Assembly (NCBI GenBank): GCA_044220535.1
Contig: JBGAQU010000055.1
Location: 1-18,808 of the forward strand
Direction: 5' to 3'
Origin: JBDHTS01 sp044220535
GTDB lineage: Bacteria; Pseudomonadota; Alphaproteobacteria; Micavibrionales; Micavibrionaceae
Length of the DNA stretch: 18,808 nt
The position numbers and the translations under genes were made by a program. Each line of letters begins with the position of its first letter. Within the stretch, counting starts at the first letter, position 1. The notes under the pieces were generated by a model. That model was not told the DNA's origin. It worked only from the letters and a program-made list of their open reading frames with translations, and ran no database searches. This document shows, piece after piece, positions 7,617-13,565 of the stretch.

Positions 7617-8048
7617 CTATCCACATGTGAATATTTTTGTGGATAAAGTGTTTGCCTATATCATTAAAGGCTCTGTACCGCATTTTTAAGACGCTTTAAA
7701 GGTTCAGTGATCCATCTGTCTTTTGTGGATAATGCTGTTATACACAAACCATAATATAAAAATATATCAGGCCGGAAGCTTATTGAATTAAAAAGATTGA
7801 TTGTTTATTCCGCCGCTTCCGGCTTATCCACATCATCGCGCAGATCCTGAAGAAATTCGTTAAAATCTTCGGGTTTGCGGAAATCCTTGTAGACGGAGGC
7901 ATAACGGATAAAGGCGATAGAATCCAATCGCGCCAAAGCCTTCATGACCAATTCTCCGATCTGGTCTGAAGTGATTTCATTCTCGCCCATGCTTTCAAGC
8001 TGGCGGACTATACCACTGACCGCCTTGTCAATCTGGGCATTATCCACA
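7617..8048. other. Cluster of DnaA-box sequences; candidate oriC or DnaA-regulated region
   Basis: Five exact matches to the DnaA-box consensus TTATNCACA lie within about 410 bp: TTATCCACA on the minus strand at 7638-7646 and 7724-7732, TTATACACA on the plus strand at 7738-7746 (the same sequence as the R2 box of E. coli oriC, from memory), and TTATCCACA on the plus strand at 7824-7832 and 8040-8048. A sixth, CTATCCACA at 7617-7625, has one mismatch. The first pair and the 7724/7738 pair are inverted. Between them, 7741-7770 is 80% A+T and 7780-7809 is about 87% A+T, suitable for unwinding. The last two boxes are inside nrdR, where codons for Val-Asp-Lys or Val-Asp-Asn can create the motif by chance. 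Origin function is inference. Confidence 0.5.
7771..7823. repeat. 9-bp inverted repeat around an AT-rich loop at the nrdR 3' end
   Basis: GCCGGAAGC at 7771-7779 is complementary to GCTTCCGGC at 7815-7823, with a 35-base, mostly A+T spacer that includes the nrdR stop codon. On the minus strand the second arm is followed by CTGATATATTTTTAT, so it could act as a long-loop terminator for nrdR. The outer edge of one arm directly abuts the DnaA box at 7824-7832, so a role in origin structure is an alternative. Confidence 0.5.
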
Positions 8049-8281
8049 GGGCGTTTGCGCAAAGCGACCTGCATCGATTTTGTGATCTTGTCGCGGTCGA
8101 ACACCTGGTTCCGGCCATCAGTTTTGATGACCGTCATCTCACGCAGTTGCACCCGCTCGAACGTTGTAAACCGCCCGCCGCAGCCCGGGCAGGCGCGGCG
8201 GCGGCGTATGGCCGCTCCGTCCTCAGTTGGGCGCGAGTCCTTAACCTGACTGTCTTCATCATTGCAAAAGGGGCAGCGCAT
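7805..8281 (-). CDS. nrdR: Transcriptional repressor NrdR
   Basis: A 158-residue repressor of ribonucleotide reductase genes. The N-terminal zinc ribbon is complete (Cys3, Cys6, Cys31, Cys34: MRCPFC ... CPGCG), followed by RFTTFERVQL and an ATP-cone domain from about residue 47 (VIKTDGRNQVFDRDKI) to about 137 (FIRYASVYKDF), which senses ATP/dATP. It closes the minus-strand run rpiB-glyA-ORF-nrdR; glyA-nrdR adjacency is common in alphaproteobacteria. The start overlaps the end of the upstream ORF by 23 bases and lacks a strong Shine-Dalgarno, so coupled translation is likely. Its 3' end contains two DnaA-box sequences. No NrdR-box pair was found nearby. Confidence 0.96.
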   Translation of the reverse strand: MRCPFCNDEDSQVKDSRPTEDGAAIRRRRACPGCGGRFTTFERVQLREMTVIKTDGRNQVFDRDKITKSMQVALRKRPVDNAQIDKAVSGIVRQLESMGENEITSDQIGELVMKALARLDSIAFIRYASVYKDFRKPEDFNEFLQDLRDDVDKPEAAE

Positions 8282-8762
8282 TAGATTTACCGTAAAAATA
8301 AAAGGATTGACGTTTTACTTTATTTTCAGTTGCGCGCTCTTTCCCCTTTGTAACGAAATTTTTATTGAGGTGTACACCTTCACTGGAAAATTCAATAAAA
8401 ATATCTTGATTATCTTTAAGAATCCATAATGCCGACATTTCCGCAGGAGGGATATTTAAAACCCTTATATCATCAGTTAAACAAGATATTCCCAAACTTT
8501 CTGCGTAATTCAAAGCTTTTTTAAAACGTTTAGCAACATCACCCAGTAAAGCCGTAGCAGATTTATCTGTATGCAAGGGTTTGTCTAAAAGCCAATCGCG
8601 ATTTTCAAGAATGCAGCGAAAGCCTGATAATTTTACATTCTCTAAACAAATCTCATGCACAAAATTGTTTACATAGTAAACAGGTATGGCTTTAGTTTCC
8701 GGTTGCATTTTTAAATTGAAGGCTTCAAACAAACGATCAAAATTTGAACTATTCCTTGCCAT
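8259..8762 (-). CDS. Hypothetical protein, AT-rich gene between glyA and nrdR
   Basis: A 167-residue protein I do not recognise. The start at 8762 is supported by a TAGGTG Shine-Dalgarno five bases before the ATG; a longer frame from 8810 would run into glyA and is unlikely. It begins 7 bases after the glyA stop and its last 23 bases overlap nrdR, so it is embedded in the operon. The sequence looks soluble, with no signal peptide or membrane helix; it contains WLLDKPLHTDKSATALLGDVAKRFKKALNYAESLG (split here at WLLDKPLHTDK and VAKRFKKALNYAESLG) and a C-terminal basic tail KGKERATENKVKRQ. Its base composition is visibly richer in A+T than the neighbouring genes, suggesting acquisition by transfer or a fast-evolving ORFan. 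Confidence 0.7.
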   Translation of the reverse strand: MARNSSNFDRLFEAFNLKMQPETKAIPVYYVNNFVHEICLENVKLSGFRCILENRDWLLDKPLHTDKSATALLGDVAKRFKKALNYAESLGISCLTDDIRVLNIPPAEMSALWILKDNQDIFIEFSSEGVHLNKNFVTKGKERATENKVKRQSFYFYGKSNALPLLQ

Positions 8763-8769
8763 TTTGCAC

Positions 8770-10074
8770 CTATTTATAAATTGGAAAAGTTGCACAAAGA
8801 CTCTCCACACGCTTCTTCACAGCGTTTTCCACAGAGGCGTTGCCGTCCGCGCCATTGGCGGCCAGGCCGTCCAGCGTTTCAACAATCATCTGGCCGACCT
8901 GTTTCCATTCGATCTCGCCAAAGCCGCGCGTGGTAGCAGCGGGCGTGCCGAGGCGGACGCCGGAAGTGACCATCGGTTTTTCCGGATCGAAGGGCACGGC
9001 GTTTTTGTTACAAGTCATCCCTGCCCGCTCCAGCGCTTTTTCGGTGATGTTGCCGGTCAGTTTTTTCGGGCGGAGATCGACGAGGACGATATGGCTGTCC
9101 GTGCCGCCGGAGACGATATCCAGACCACCTTTTACCAACTCAGCGGCCAAAGTTTTCGCATTGAAAACAACAGCTTTTGCGTAGGTTTTGAATTCAGGCT
9201 TTAGCGCCTCACCAAAGCAGACGGCCTTCGCGGCGATGACATGCATCAGCGGGCCGCCCTGGATGCCAGGGAAGATGGCGGAGTTTAGTTTCTTGCCCAG
9301 TTCCTCATCGTTGGAGAGGATCATCCCGCCGCGCGGACCGCGCAGGGTTTTATGGGTGGTTGTCGTCGTTACATGCGCGTGTTGCAGCGGGCTGGGGTAG
9401 GAACCGCCCGCGATCAGGCCGGCGTAGTGCGCCATGTCGACGAACAGATAGGCGCCGACACTGTCGGCAATCGCGCGGAAGCGTTTCCAGTCGATGACGC
9501 GCGGATAGGCGGATGCGCCCGCGATAATCATTTTCGGCTTGTGTTCCTTCGCCAGGCGCTCCACTTCCTCATAATCCAGCAGCGCGTCTTCCTTGCGGAC
9601 GCCGTACTGGATGGATTTGAACCATTTGCCGGACTGGTTGGGCGCCGCGCCATGGGTCAGGTGGCCGCCCGCGGCCAGCGCCATGCCGAGGATGGTATCG
9701 CCCGGCTGCAGCAGCGCCTGCATCACGCCCTGGTTGGCCTGGCTGCCGGAATTGGGCTGGACGTTGACGTAGGAGCAATTGAACAGCTTCTTCGCGCGTT
9801 CGATGGCCATGGATTCCGCCACGTCCACGAATTCGCAGCCGCCGTAATAGCGTTTGCCGGGATAGCCTTCGGCATATTTATTGGTCAGCACAGTACCCTG
9901 CGCTTCCAGCACCGCCTTGGAGACGATGTTTTCGGAAGCGATCAGCTCGATCTGGTTCTGCTGGCGATGCAGTTCATCCTTAATCGCTTCGAAAAGATCA
10001 GGATCCCGGTCTTCCAGGGACTCAGTGAAAAAGTCGTTGGTCATGCCGTCATTCGCCTTTACTGCCGTTTTCAT
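8770..10074 (-). CDS. glyA: Serine hydroxymethyltransferase
   Basis: A 434-residue PLP enzyme that interconverts serine and glycine while making 5,10-methylene-THF for one-carbon metabolism. The family sequence is intact: LIASENIVS near 44-52, YAEGYPGKRYYGGCEFVD near 67-84, VQPNSGSQAN near 105-114, VDMAHYAGLIA near 212-222, and the PLP-binding Lys242 in TTTTTHKTLRGPRGG. The C-terminal substrate-binding arginine region is present (SGVRLGTPAATTRG). The ATG at 10074 has an AAAGGA motif six bases upstream. It follows rpiB by 15 bases and precedes the AT-rich ORF and nrdR, forming one apparent operon. Confidence 0.98.
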   Translation of the reverse strand: MKTAVKANDGMTNDFFTESLEDRDPDLFEAIKDELHRQQNQIELIASENIVSKAVLEAQGTVLTNKYAEGYPGKRYYGGCEFVDVAESMAIERAKKLFNCSYVNVQPNSGSQANQGVMQALLQPGDTILGMALAAGGHLTHGAAPNQSGKWFKSIQYGVRKEDALLDYEEVERLAKEHKPKMIIAGASAYPRVIDWKRFRAIADSVGAYLFVDMAHYAGLIAGGSYPSPLQHAHVTTTTTHKTLRGPRGGMILSNDEELGKKLNSAIFPGIQGGPLMHVIAAKAVCFGEALKPEFKTYAKAVVFNAKTLAAELVKGGLDIVSGGTDSHIVLVDLRPKKLTGNITEKALERAGMTCNKNAVPFDPEKPMVTSGVRLGTPAATTRGFGEIEWKQVGQMIVETLDGLAANGADGNASVENAVKKRVESLCATFPIYK

Positions 10075-10089
10075 GTTGTGTCCTTTGGA

Positions 10090-10530
10090 TCAGCACTGTT
10101 TATCGATGGTCTCAACCCGCGCCTGATGGCGGTTGCCCTCATAGGCGGTTTCCAGAAATGTTTTTACGCAGTCCAGCGCCACCTGCTCGCCCGTCACCCG
10201 CGCGCCCAGCGCAAGGACATTCGCGTCGTTATGCTGCCGCGCCAGCCGCGCCATGGTGGTGTTGGCGCACAGCGCGGCGCGCACGCCCTTATGCCGGTTG
10301 GCGGCGATGCTGATGCCGATGCCGGAGCCGCAAATGGCGATGCCCTGCTTTGCTTTGCCGTCCTGAATGGCTTTGCCGATGGCGTGGCCGTATTCGGCGT
10401 AATTCACGGATTCGGTGGAATACGTACCAAGATCCAGCCATTCAATATCTCCGAACGCGGCCTTCACCGCCTCTTTCAGGCTGAATCCGGCATGGTCGGC
10501 GGCAATGGCGATTTTGAGAGCGATTAGCAT
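10090..10530 (-). CDS. rpiB: Ribose-5-phosphate isomerase B
   Basis: A 146-residue RpiB, which interconverts ribose 5-phosphate and ribulose 5-phosphate in the pentose phosphate pathway. Key features are AADHAG with Asp12 and His13 near the N-terminus, the catalytic Cys67 in IAICGSGIGISIAANR, and ALCANTTMARLARQHNDANVLALGAR, plus a C-terminal NRHQARV. It is the first gene of rpiB-glyA-ORF-nrdR, an arrangement frequent in alphaproteobacteria. The start at 10530 has no clear Shine-Dalgarno; a TATATA lies just upstream. The 142-bp divergent gap to the next gene holds its promoter, which I could not place with confidence. Confidence 0.96.
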   Translation of the reverse strand: MLIALKIAIAADHAGFSLKEAVKAAFGDIEWLDLGTYSTESVNYAEYGHAIGKAIQDGKAKQGIAICGSGIGISIAANRHKGVRAALCANTTMARLARQHNDANVLALGARVTGEQVALDCVKTFLETAYEGNRHQARVETIDKQC

Positions 10531-10612
10531 CCGACATATATAAAAGGTTCAAAGACTATCGGGAAGAGGCAAAGACAGAAAATACCCTTTAACCATTTAA
10601 GATTTAAAAAGT

Positions 10613-10641
10613 TTGTACTTTTATGAAAACATTGATATGCA
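10613..10641 (+). promoter_or_regulatory. Possible promoter for the hypothetical gene at 10673
   Basis: TTGTAC at 10613-10618 and TATGCA at 10636-10641 are separated by 17 bp in an AT-rich divergent intergenic region, 32 bases before the start codon. Motif-based inference only. Confidence 0.35.
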
Positions 10642-10672
10642 TCCTTGATCATAATTATTTAGGAGAATTCAA

Positions 10673-11026
10673 ATGGAAGAAAAATTCTATTCCCGTGGAA
10701 TTGGAAAAGAATGGAAACTTGCCTGTTTCGTTACCGGAACTTCACTAGAATCCGAGGATGAGCTTAAATCCAATATTGCCGCCTTTGTTGAATCCAGAGA
10801 AGCAGGCCAACGTGTTGTTGATATGTTCAGCGGACTTGCGCGGCTTGATTACAGACCTTCTGAGCCTAATTGGATCCAAGTTAAAATTGGCGCAGCAAAA
10901 GGGCACGAAGAAGCGCTTGAAACTTTACACAGACTCGTTCGGGAAAATGACAATGTTATTTCTCCAGAACTCATAGCGGAAGCGCGATCTGTTACAAAAC
11001 CGGCAGCTTGGTTCCTTGCAGTTTAA
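10673..11026 (+). CDS. Hypothetical protein
   Basis: A 117-residue protein I do not recognise, beginning MEEKFYSRGIGKEWKLACFV. An AGGAG Shine-Dalgarno seven bases before the ATG supports the start, and a GC-rich hairpin follows the stop, so it looks like a real single-gene unit. It appears soluble with alternating short strands and helices; no signal peptide, membrane segment, cysteine cluster or catalytic motif is evident. It lies divergent from rpiB and convergent with a small conserved-looking gene. Its composition is more A+T-rich than flanking housekeeping genes. No function is proposed. Confidence 0.75.
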   Translation: MEEKFYSRGIGKEWKLACFVTGTSLESEDELKSNIAAFVESREAGQRVVDMFSGLARLDYRPSEPNWIQVKIGAAKGHEEALETLHRLVRENDNVISPELIAEARSVTKPAAWFLAV

Positions 11027-11048
11027 ATATCTCTTTTCTTAGTTTTAC

Positions 11049-11070
11049 AGAGGGCGCATTTGCGCCCTCT
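11049..11070 (+). terminator. GC-rich hairpin between convergent genes
   Basis: AGAGGGCGC at 11049-11057 pairs perfectly with GCGCCCTCT at 11062-11070 around an ATTT loop. It sits 22 bases after the stop of the upstream plus-strand gene and just beyond the stop of the minus-strand gene at 11073. Neither side has a clean T tract directly after the stem (ATCTATAT on the plus, GTAAAACT on the minus), so it may need help or act mainly as an mRNA 3' stabiliser. Confidence 0.65.
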
Positions 11071-11072
11071 AT

Positions 11073-11270
11073 CTATATAAGCCCTTTTTTTCGTATCACA
11101 TATTCCAGCCGCTTCAGCGCGTTCTGCTTCAGCATGGCCTCAGGCGCGTTGGCCGGACCCTGGATGCTGACTTCGGTCAGGGTTTGCGCATCCATTGCGG
11201 TCACGCGGACATAGGCGCCGACCGGGAAGAATTCGAAGATCACCTGACGGTTTTGCATGGGGGCGGACAT
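11073..11270 (-). CDS. Small conserved-looking alphaproteobacterial protein
   Basis: A 65-residue protein with the pattern VIFEFFPVGAYVRVTAMDA, TLTEVSIQGPANAPE and LKQNALKRLEYVIRKKG. This resembles a small uncharacterised alphaproteobacterial family (possibly what Pfam calls DUF6898; from memory, not checked). Two beta-hairpins followed by a basic C-terminal helix are the likely fold. The start at 11270 lacks a good Shine-Dalgarno; an alternative ATG four codons later exists. An inverted repeat lies immediately upstream in the gap to gcdH. Function unknown. Confidence 0.7.
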   Translation of the reverse strand: MSAPMQNRQVIFEFFPVGAYVRVTAMDAQTLTEVSIQGPANAPEAMLKQNALKRLEYVIRKKGLI

Positions 11271-11276
11271 AGCGGA

Positions 11277-11339
11277 TTTTTACCACGAGCGGTAAAAACA
11301 GAAAAGCCCGCAGCTTTTTTCCTTTTTATCTTCGTGGTA
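11277..11339. promoter_or_regulatory. Nested inverted repeats in the divergent gap before gcdH
   Basis: TTTTTACC at 11277-11284 and GGTAAAAA at 11291-11298 form an 8-bp perfect inverted repeat with a 6-base spacer. The overlapping TACCACGA at 11281-11288 is also repeated inverted as TCGTGGTA at 11332-11339, ten bases before the gcdH start. The two share the TACC half-site, a layout expected of a repressor operator pair. A weak AAAAGC/GCTTTT hairpin with a T6 tail at 11302-11320 lies between. Structure seen; regulatory role inferred. Confidence 0.45.
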
Positions 11340-11348
11340 TAAACCCCT

Positions 11349-12527
11349 ATGAAAAAAGAAACCTCACCCTTTCAATGGCAAGATCCCTTCCTTCTCGACG
11401 CGCTGTTAAGCGATGAGGAGAAGATGATCCGCGACACGGCGCGGGGATATGCGCAGGACAAACTCCTGCCGCGTGTGATCGAGGCCAATCGCGATGAGGT
11501 TTTCCACCGTGAGATTATGAATGAGATGGGCGAACTGGGCCTGCTCGGCGCGATGATCGAGGGGTATGGCTGCGCGGGCGTGGGACAGGTCAGTTATGGA
11601 TTGATAGCGCGCGAAGTTGAGATGGTGGATTCAGGATACCGGTCGGCATTATCCGTGCAATCTTCCCTGGTTATGTACCCTATTTATGTTTTTGGTTCAA
11701 AAGAGCAGAAGCAAAAATATCTGCCGCGCATGGCGTCGGGCGAATGGGTCGGCTGTTTCGGCCTGACGGAACCCGATGGCGGCTCCGACCCTGGCGGCAT
11801 GAAGACGCGGGCGCGGAAAGTTAAAGGCGGATATGAAGTTTCCGGCGCAAAGCAATGGATTACCAACTCCCCTATTGCGGACGTCTTCGTCGTCTGGGCG
11901 AAGAATGACGACGGGGAGATTATCGGCCTGATCCTCGATAAAGGCATGGAGGGCCTGTCCGCGCCGAAAATCGAAGGTAAATTCTCCCTCCGCGCGTCCA
12001 TTACCGGTGGCATCGCGATGGACAGCGTGTTTGTGCCCGACCAAAATGTTTTGAATGTCAAAGGGCTTAAAGGGCCTTTTACATGTTTGAACTCAGCCCG
12101 CTATGGCATCAGCTGGGGTGCGATGGGAGCGGCGGAATCCTGCTGGCACACGGCGCGGCAATATACGATGGACCGCATCATTTTCGGCAAGCCGCTGGCC
12201 GCCCAGCAGCTGATCCAGAAAAAACTGGCCGATATGCAGACGGAAATTTCGCTCGGCTTGCTCGGCGCGTGGCGGTTAGGATCACTTCGTGATCAAGGGC
12301 AGCCCTCCATCGAACTGATCTCAATGTTAAAACGCAACAATTGCGGCAAAGCCCTTGATATCGCACGGCAAGCAAGGGATATGCTGGGCGGCAACGGTAT
12401 TGCGGATGAATATCATGTCATCCGCCACGTCATGAACCTTGAAGCCGTCAATACTTATGAGGGCACGCATGATATTCATGCGCTGATTTTAGGGCGTGCA
12501 CAGACGGGATTGCAGGCATTTTCTTAA
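11349..12527 (+). CDS. gcdH: Glutaryl-CoA dehydrogenase
   Basis: A 392-residue FAD-dependent acyl-CoA dehydrogenase that oxidises and decarboxylates glutaryl-CoA to crotonyl-CoA in lysine/tryptophan breakdown. The assignment over other acyl-CoA dehydrogenases rests on SGYRSALSVQSSLVM with Arg98 (substrate carboxylate binding), CFGLTEPDGGSDPGGMKTRA (136-155), LNSARYGISWGAMGAAE (247-263), and NTYEGTHDIHALILGRAQTG with catalytic Glu371. Length is normal for the family. The ATG at 11349 has no visible Shine-Dalgarno. It has no obvious operon partners; inverted repeats upstream hint at a dedicated repressor. It converges on an unrecognised gene with only 18 bases between stops. Confidence 0.93.
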   Translation: MKKETSPFQWQDPFLLDALLSDEEKMIRDTARGYAQDKLLPRVIEANRDEVFHREIMNEMGELGLLGAMIEGYGCAGVGQVSYGLIAREVEMVDSGYRSALSVQSSLVMYPIYVFGSKEQKQKYLPRMASGEWVGCFGLTEPDGGSDPGGMKTRARKVKGGYEVSGAKQWITNSPIADVFVVWAKNDDGEIIGLILDKGMEGLSAPKIEGKFSLRASITGGIAMDSVFVPDQNVLNVKGLKGPFTCLNSARYGISWGAMGAAESCWHTARQYTMDRIIFGKPLAAQQLIQKKLADMQTEISLGLLGAWRLGSLRDQGQPSIELISMLKRNNCGKALDIARQARDMLGGNGIADEYHVIRHVMNLEAVNTYEGTHDIHALILGRAQTGLQAFS

Positions 12528-12545
12528 AAAAAATTATTTTTCCAT

Positions 12546-12953
12546 TTAAGGCGCAGGATGCGGAGACGGTAACGCAGAATTTTTTGTTCGCGCGTCTATA
12601 ATGACCTCTAATTGTTTTTTTACTGTTTGTGCAGCATCTAAAGCTTCGGAAACGTCTTTGGATCTTTCGATATAAGCGGATACGCAAAGGTAAAATTCAT
12701 CAGCCATCACACATCCGCCTTCGGATTCAATGGATCCTACATCCGCAAGGGTAAATTCCGGTTGGTTTTTACCAGGCTGTTTACCAGCGCAGTAAACTGC
12801 AAGGTCCGTTACAATCAATTCACCAACCTCAATATCGAACATTTTACGGTCAAAAACTCGGTTTGTGGGAAACCAAGACCAAACGCTTGTATACATAAGT
12901 GCTAGCGGTTTTCCCACGTGATCTTTAATTGTGTATTGCGTAGGTGCAGACAT
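12546..12953 (-). CDS. Hypothetical protein
   Basis: A 135-residue protein I do not recognise. The start at 12953 (MSAPTQYTIKDHVGKPLALM) is preceded by a strong AAAGGAG Shine-Dalgarno, favouring it over the in-frame ATG at 12977. The N-terminal half is beta-rich with SVWSWFPTNRVFDRKMFDIE; residues 60-90 contain three cysteines spread apart (CAGK, GGCVM, YLCVS) with no metal-site spacing; the C-terminal third is helical (SEALDAAQTVKKQLEVII) and ends in a Pro-rich tail. No signal peptide or membrane helix. It is A+T-rich like the other unrecognised genes nearby. It lies downstream of the MarR gene, from which it is separated by a 71-base AT-rich gap. Confidence 0.72.
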   Translation of the reverse strand: MSAPTQYTIKDHVGKPLALMYTSVWSWFPTNRVFDRKMFDIEVGELIVTDLAVYCAGKQPGKNQPEFTLADVGSIESEGGCVMADEFYLCVSAYIERSKDVSEALDAAQTVKKQLEVIIDARTKNSALPSPHPAP

Positions 12954-12999
12954 AAACTCCTTTAATCCAATACACATATCATCGATTAAAATTTATGTC

Positions 13000-13017
13000 A
13001 ATTAAAAGATTTTAATT
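13000..13017. repeat. AT-rich palindrome upstream of the hypothetical gene at 12953
   Basis: AATTAAAA at 13000-13007 and TTTTAATT at 13010-13017 are complementary around GA. It lies between the MarR stop codon (13025) and the start of the next gene at 12953, so it could be an operator, a weak terminator stem or a chance product of AT-rich DNA. Confidence 0.3.
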
Positions 13018-13024
13018 TCTTTAT

Positions 13025-13495
13025 TTAATCCTCAATCACCCGGCCGCTGAAATTCGTCTGGCTGGCCCAGAACTTTTCGACGGTGTTCATGATGGCGTTC
13101 ATGGCATTCAGCTTGTCAGCCGTCAGGGCTGTTCCGGCGATCAGTTTTTCGTGGCGGGCGAACATATCGGTGATCATATCGCGCAGCTGCTTGCCCTTAT
13201 CCGACAGGCGGACGCGGGTGGAGCGTTTGTCGTGGACGGAGCGTTCCTGGATCAGATAGCCGTTCTCCACCATTTTCTTGACGTTATAGGACACGTTGGA
13301 GCCAAGGTAATAGCCGCGTATGGTGAGTTCGCCGACGGTCAGTTCATCCACGCCGATGTTATAGAGAATCATGCATTGGACGTTGTTGATGTCCTGAATG
13401 TTCTTGCGGTCCAGTTCCAGCTTCAGCACGTCCAGGAAATGGCGGTGCAGGCGTTCGATCAGCTGGATGGCTTCGAAATAAGGCGTGTTGGTCAC
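13025..13495 (-). CDS. MarR-family regulator, LdtR-like
   Basis: A 156-residue winged-helix regulator. The wHTH spans about residues 50-105: ELTVGELTIRGYYLGSNVSYN then VKKMVENGYLIQERSVHDKRSTRVRLSDKG (split for length), with long dimerisation helices at both ends. The GYYLGSNVSYNVKK recognition-helix sequence closely resembles LdtR-type regulators of Rhizobiales, which control an L,D-transpeptidase and stress tolerance; that target is not present here. It starts with GTG at 13495: GGAGAG precedes it, and the nearby ATG is out of frame and followed at once by a stop. A promoter with a palindrome between -35 and -10 lies upstream, suggesting autoregulation. Confidence 0.9.
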   Translation of the reverse strand: MTNTPYFEAIQLIERLHRHFLDVLKLELDRKNIQDINNVQCMILYNIGVDELTVGELTIRGYYLGSNVSYNVKKMVENGYLIQERSVHDKRSTRVRLSDKGKQLRDMITDMFARHEKLIAGTALTADKLNAMNAIMNTVEKFWASQTNFSGRVIED

Positions 13496-13530
13496 ATGAC
13501 TCTCCGGGCAACCTTTTCAATACTCTATGG

Positions 13531-13559
13531 AATCTAGTTTTTATCGCGCCGCGATACAA
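13531..13559 (-). promoter_or_regulatory. Promoter and palindromic operator candidate of the MarR gene
   Basis: On the minus strand TTGTAT (13559-13554) and TAGATT (13536-13531) are 17 bp apart, a good sigma70-type promoter about 36 bases before the GTG start. A perfect 7+1+7 palindrome, TATCGCG-C-CGCGATA (13542-13556), fills the spacer and touches the -35 box, the position expected of a repressor operator. It is a strong candidate for autoregulation by the MarR protein. Structure is seen; binding is inferred. Confidence 0.6.
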
Positions 13560-13565
13560 GCCCTT

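Noticed and set aside
7741..7766. Possible NrdR box in the AT-rich DNA near nrdR
   Set aside because: The ACACAAACCATAATAT stretch does not match the palindromic NrdR-box consensus and is not paired with a second box.
9352..10527. 391-codon plus-strand open frame opposite glyA and rpiB
   Set aside because: It spans two conserved minus-strand genes and their junction and shows no recognisable protein features; a shadow frame.
12448..12687. Minus-strand open frame overlapping the end of gcdH
   Set aside because: It runs antisense to the conserved gcdH C-terminus and out of frame with the hypothetical gene at 12546-12953, which has the better ribosome site.
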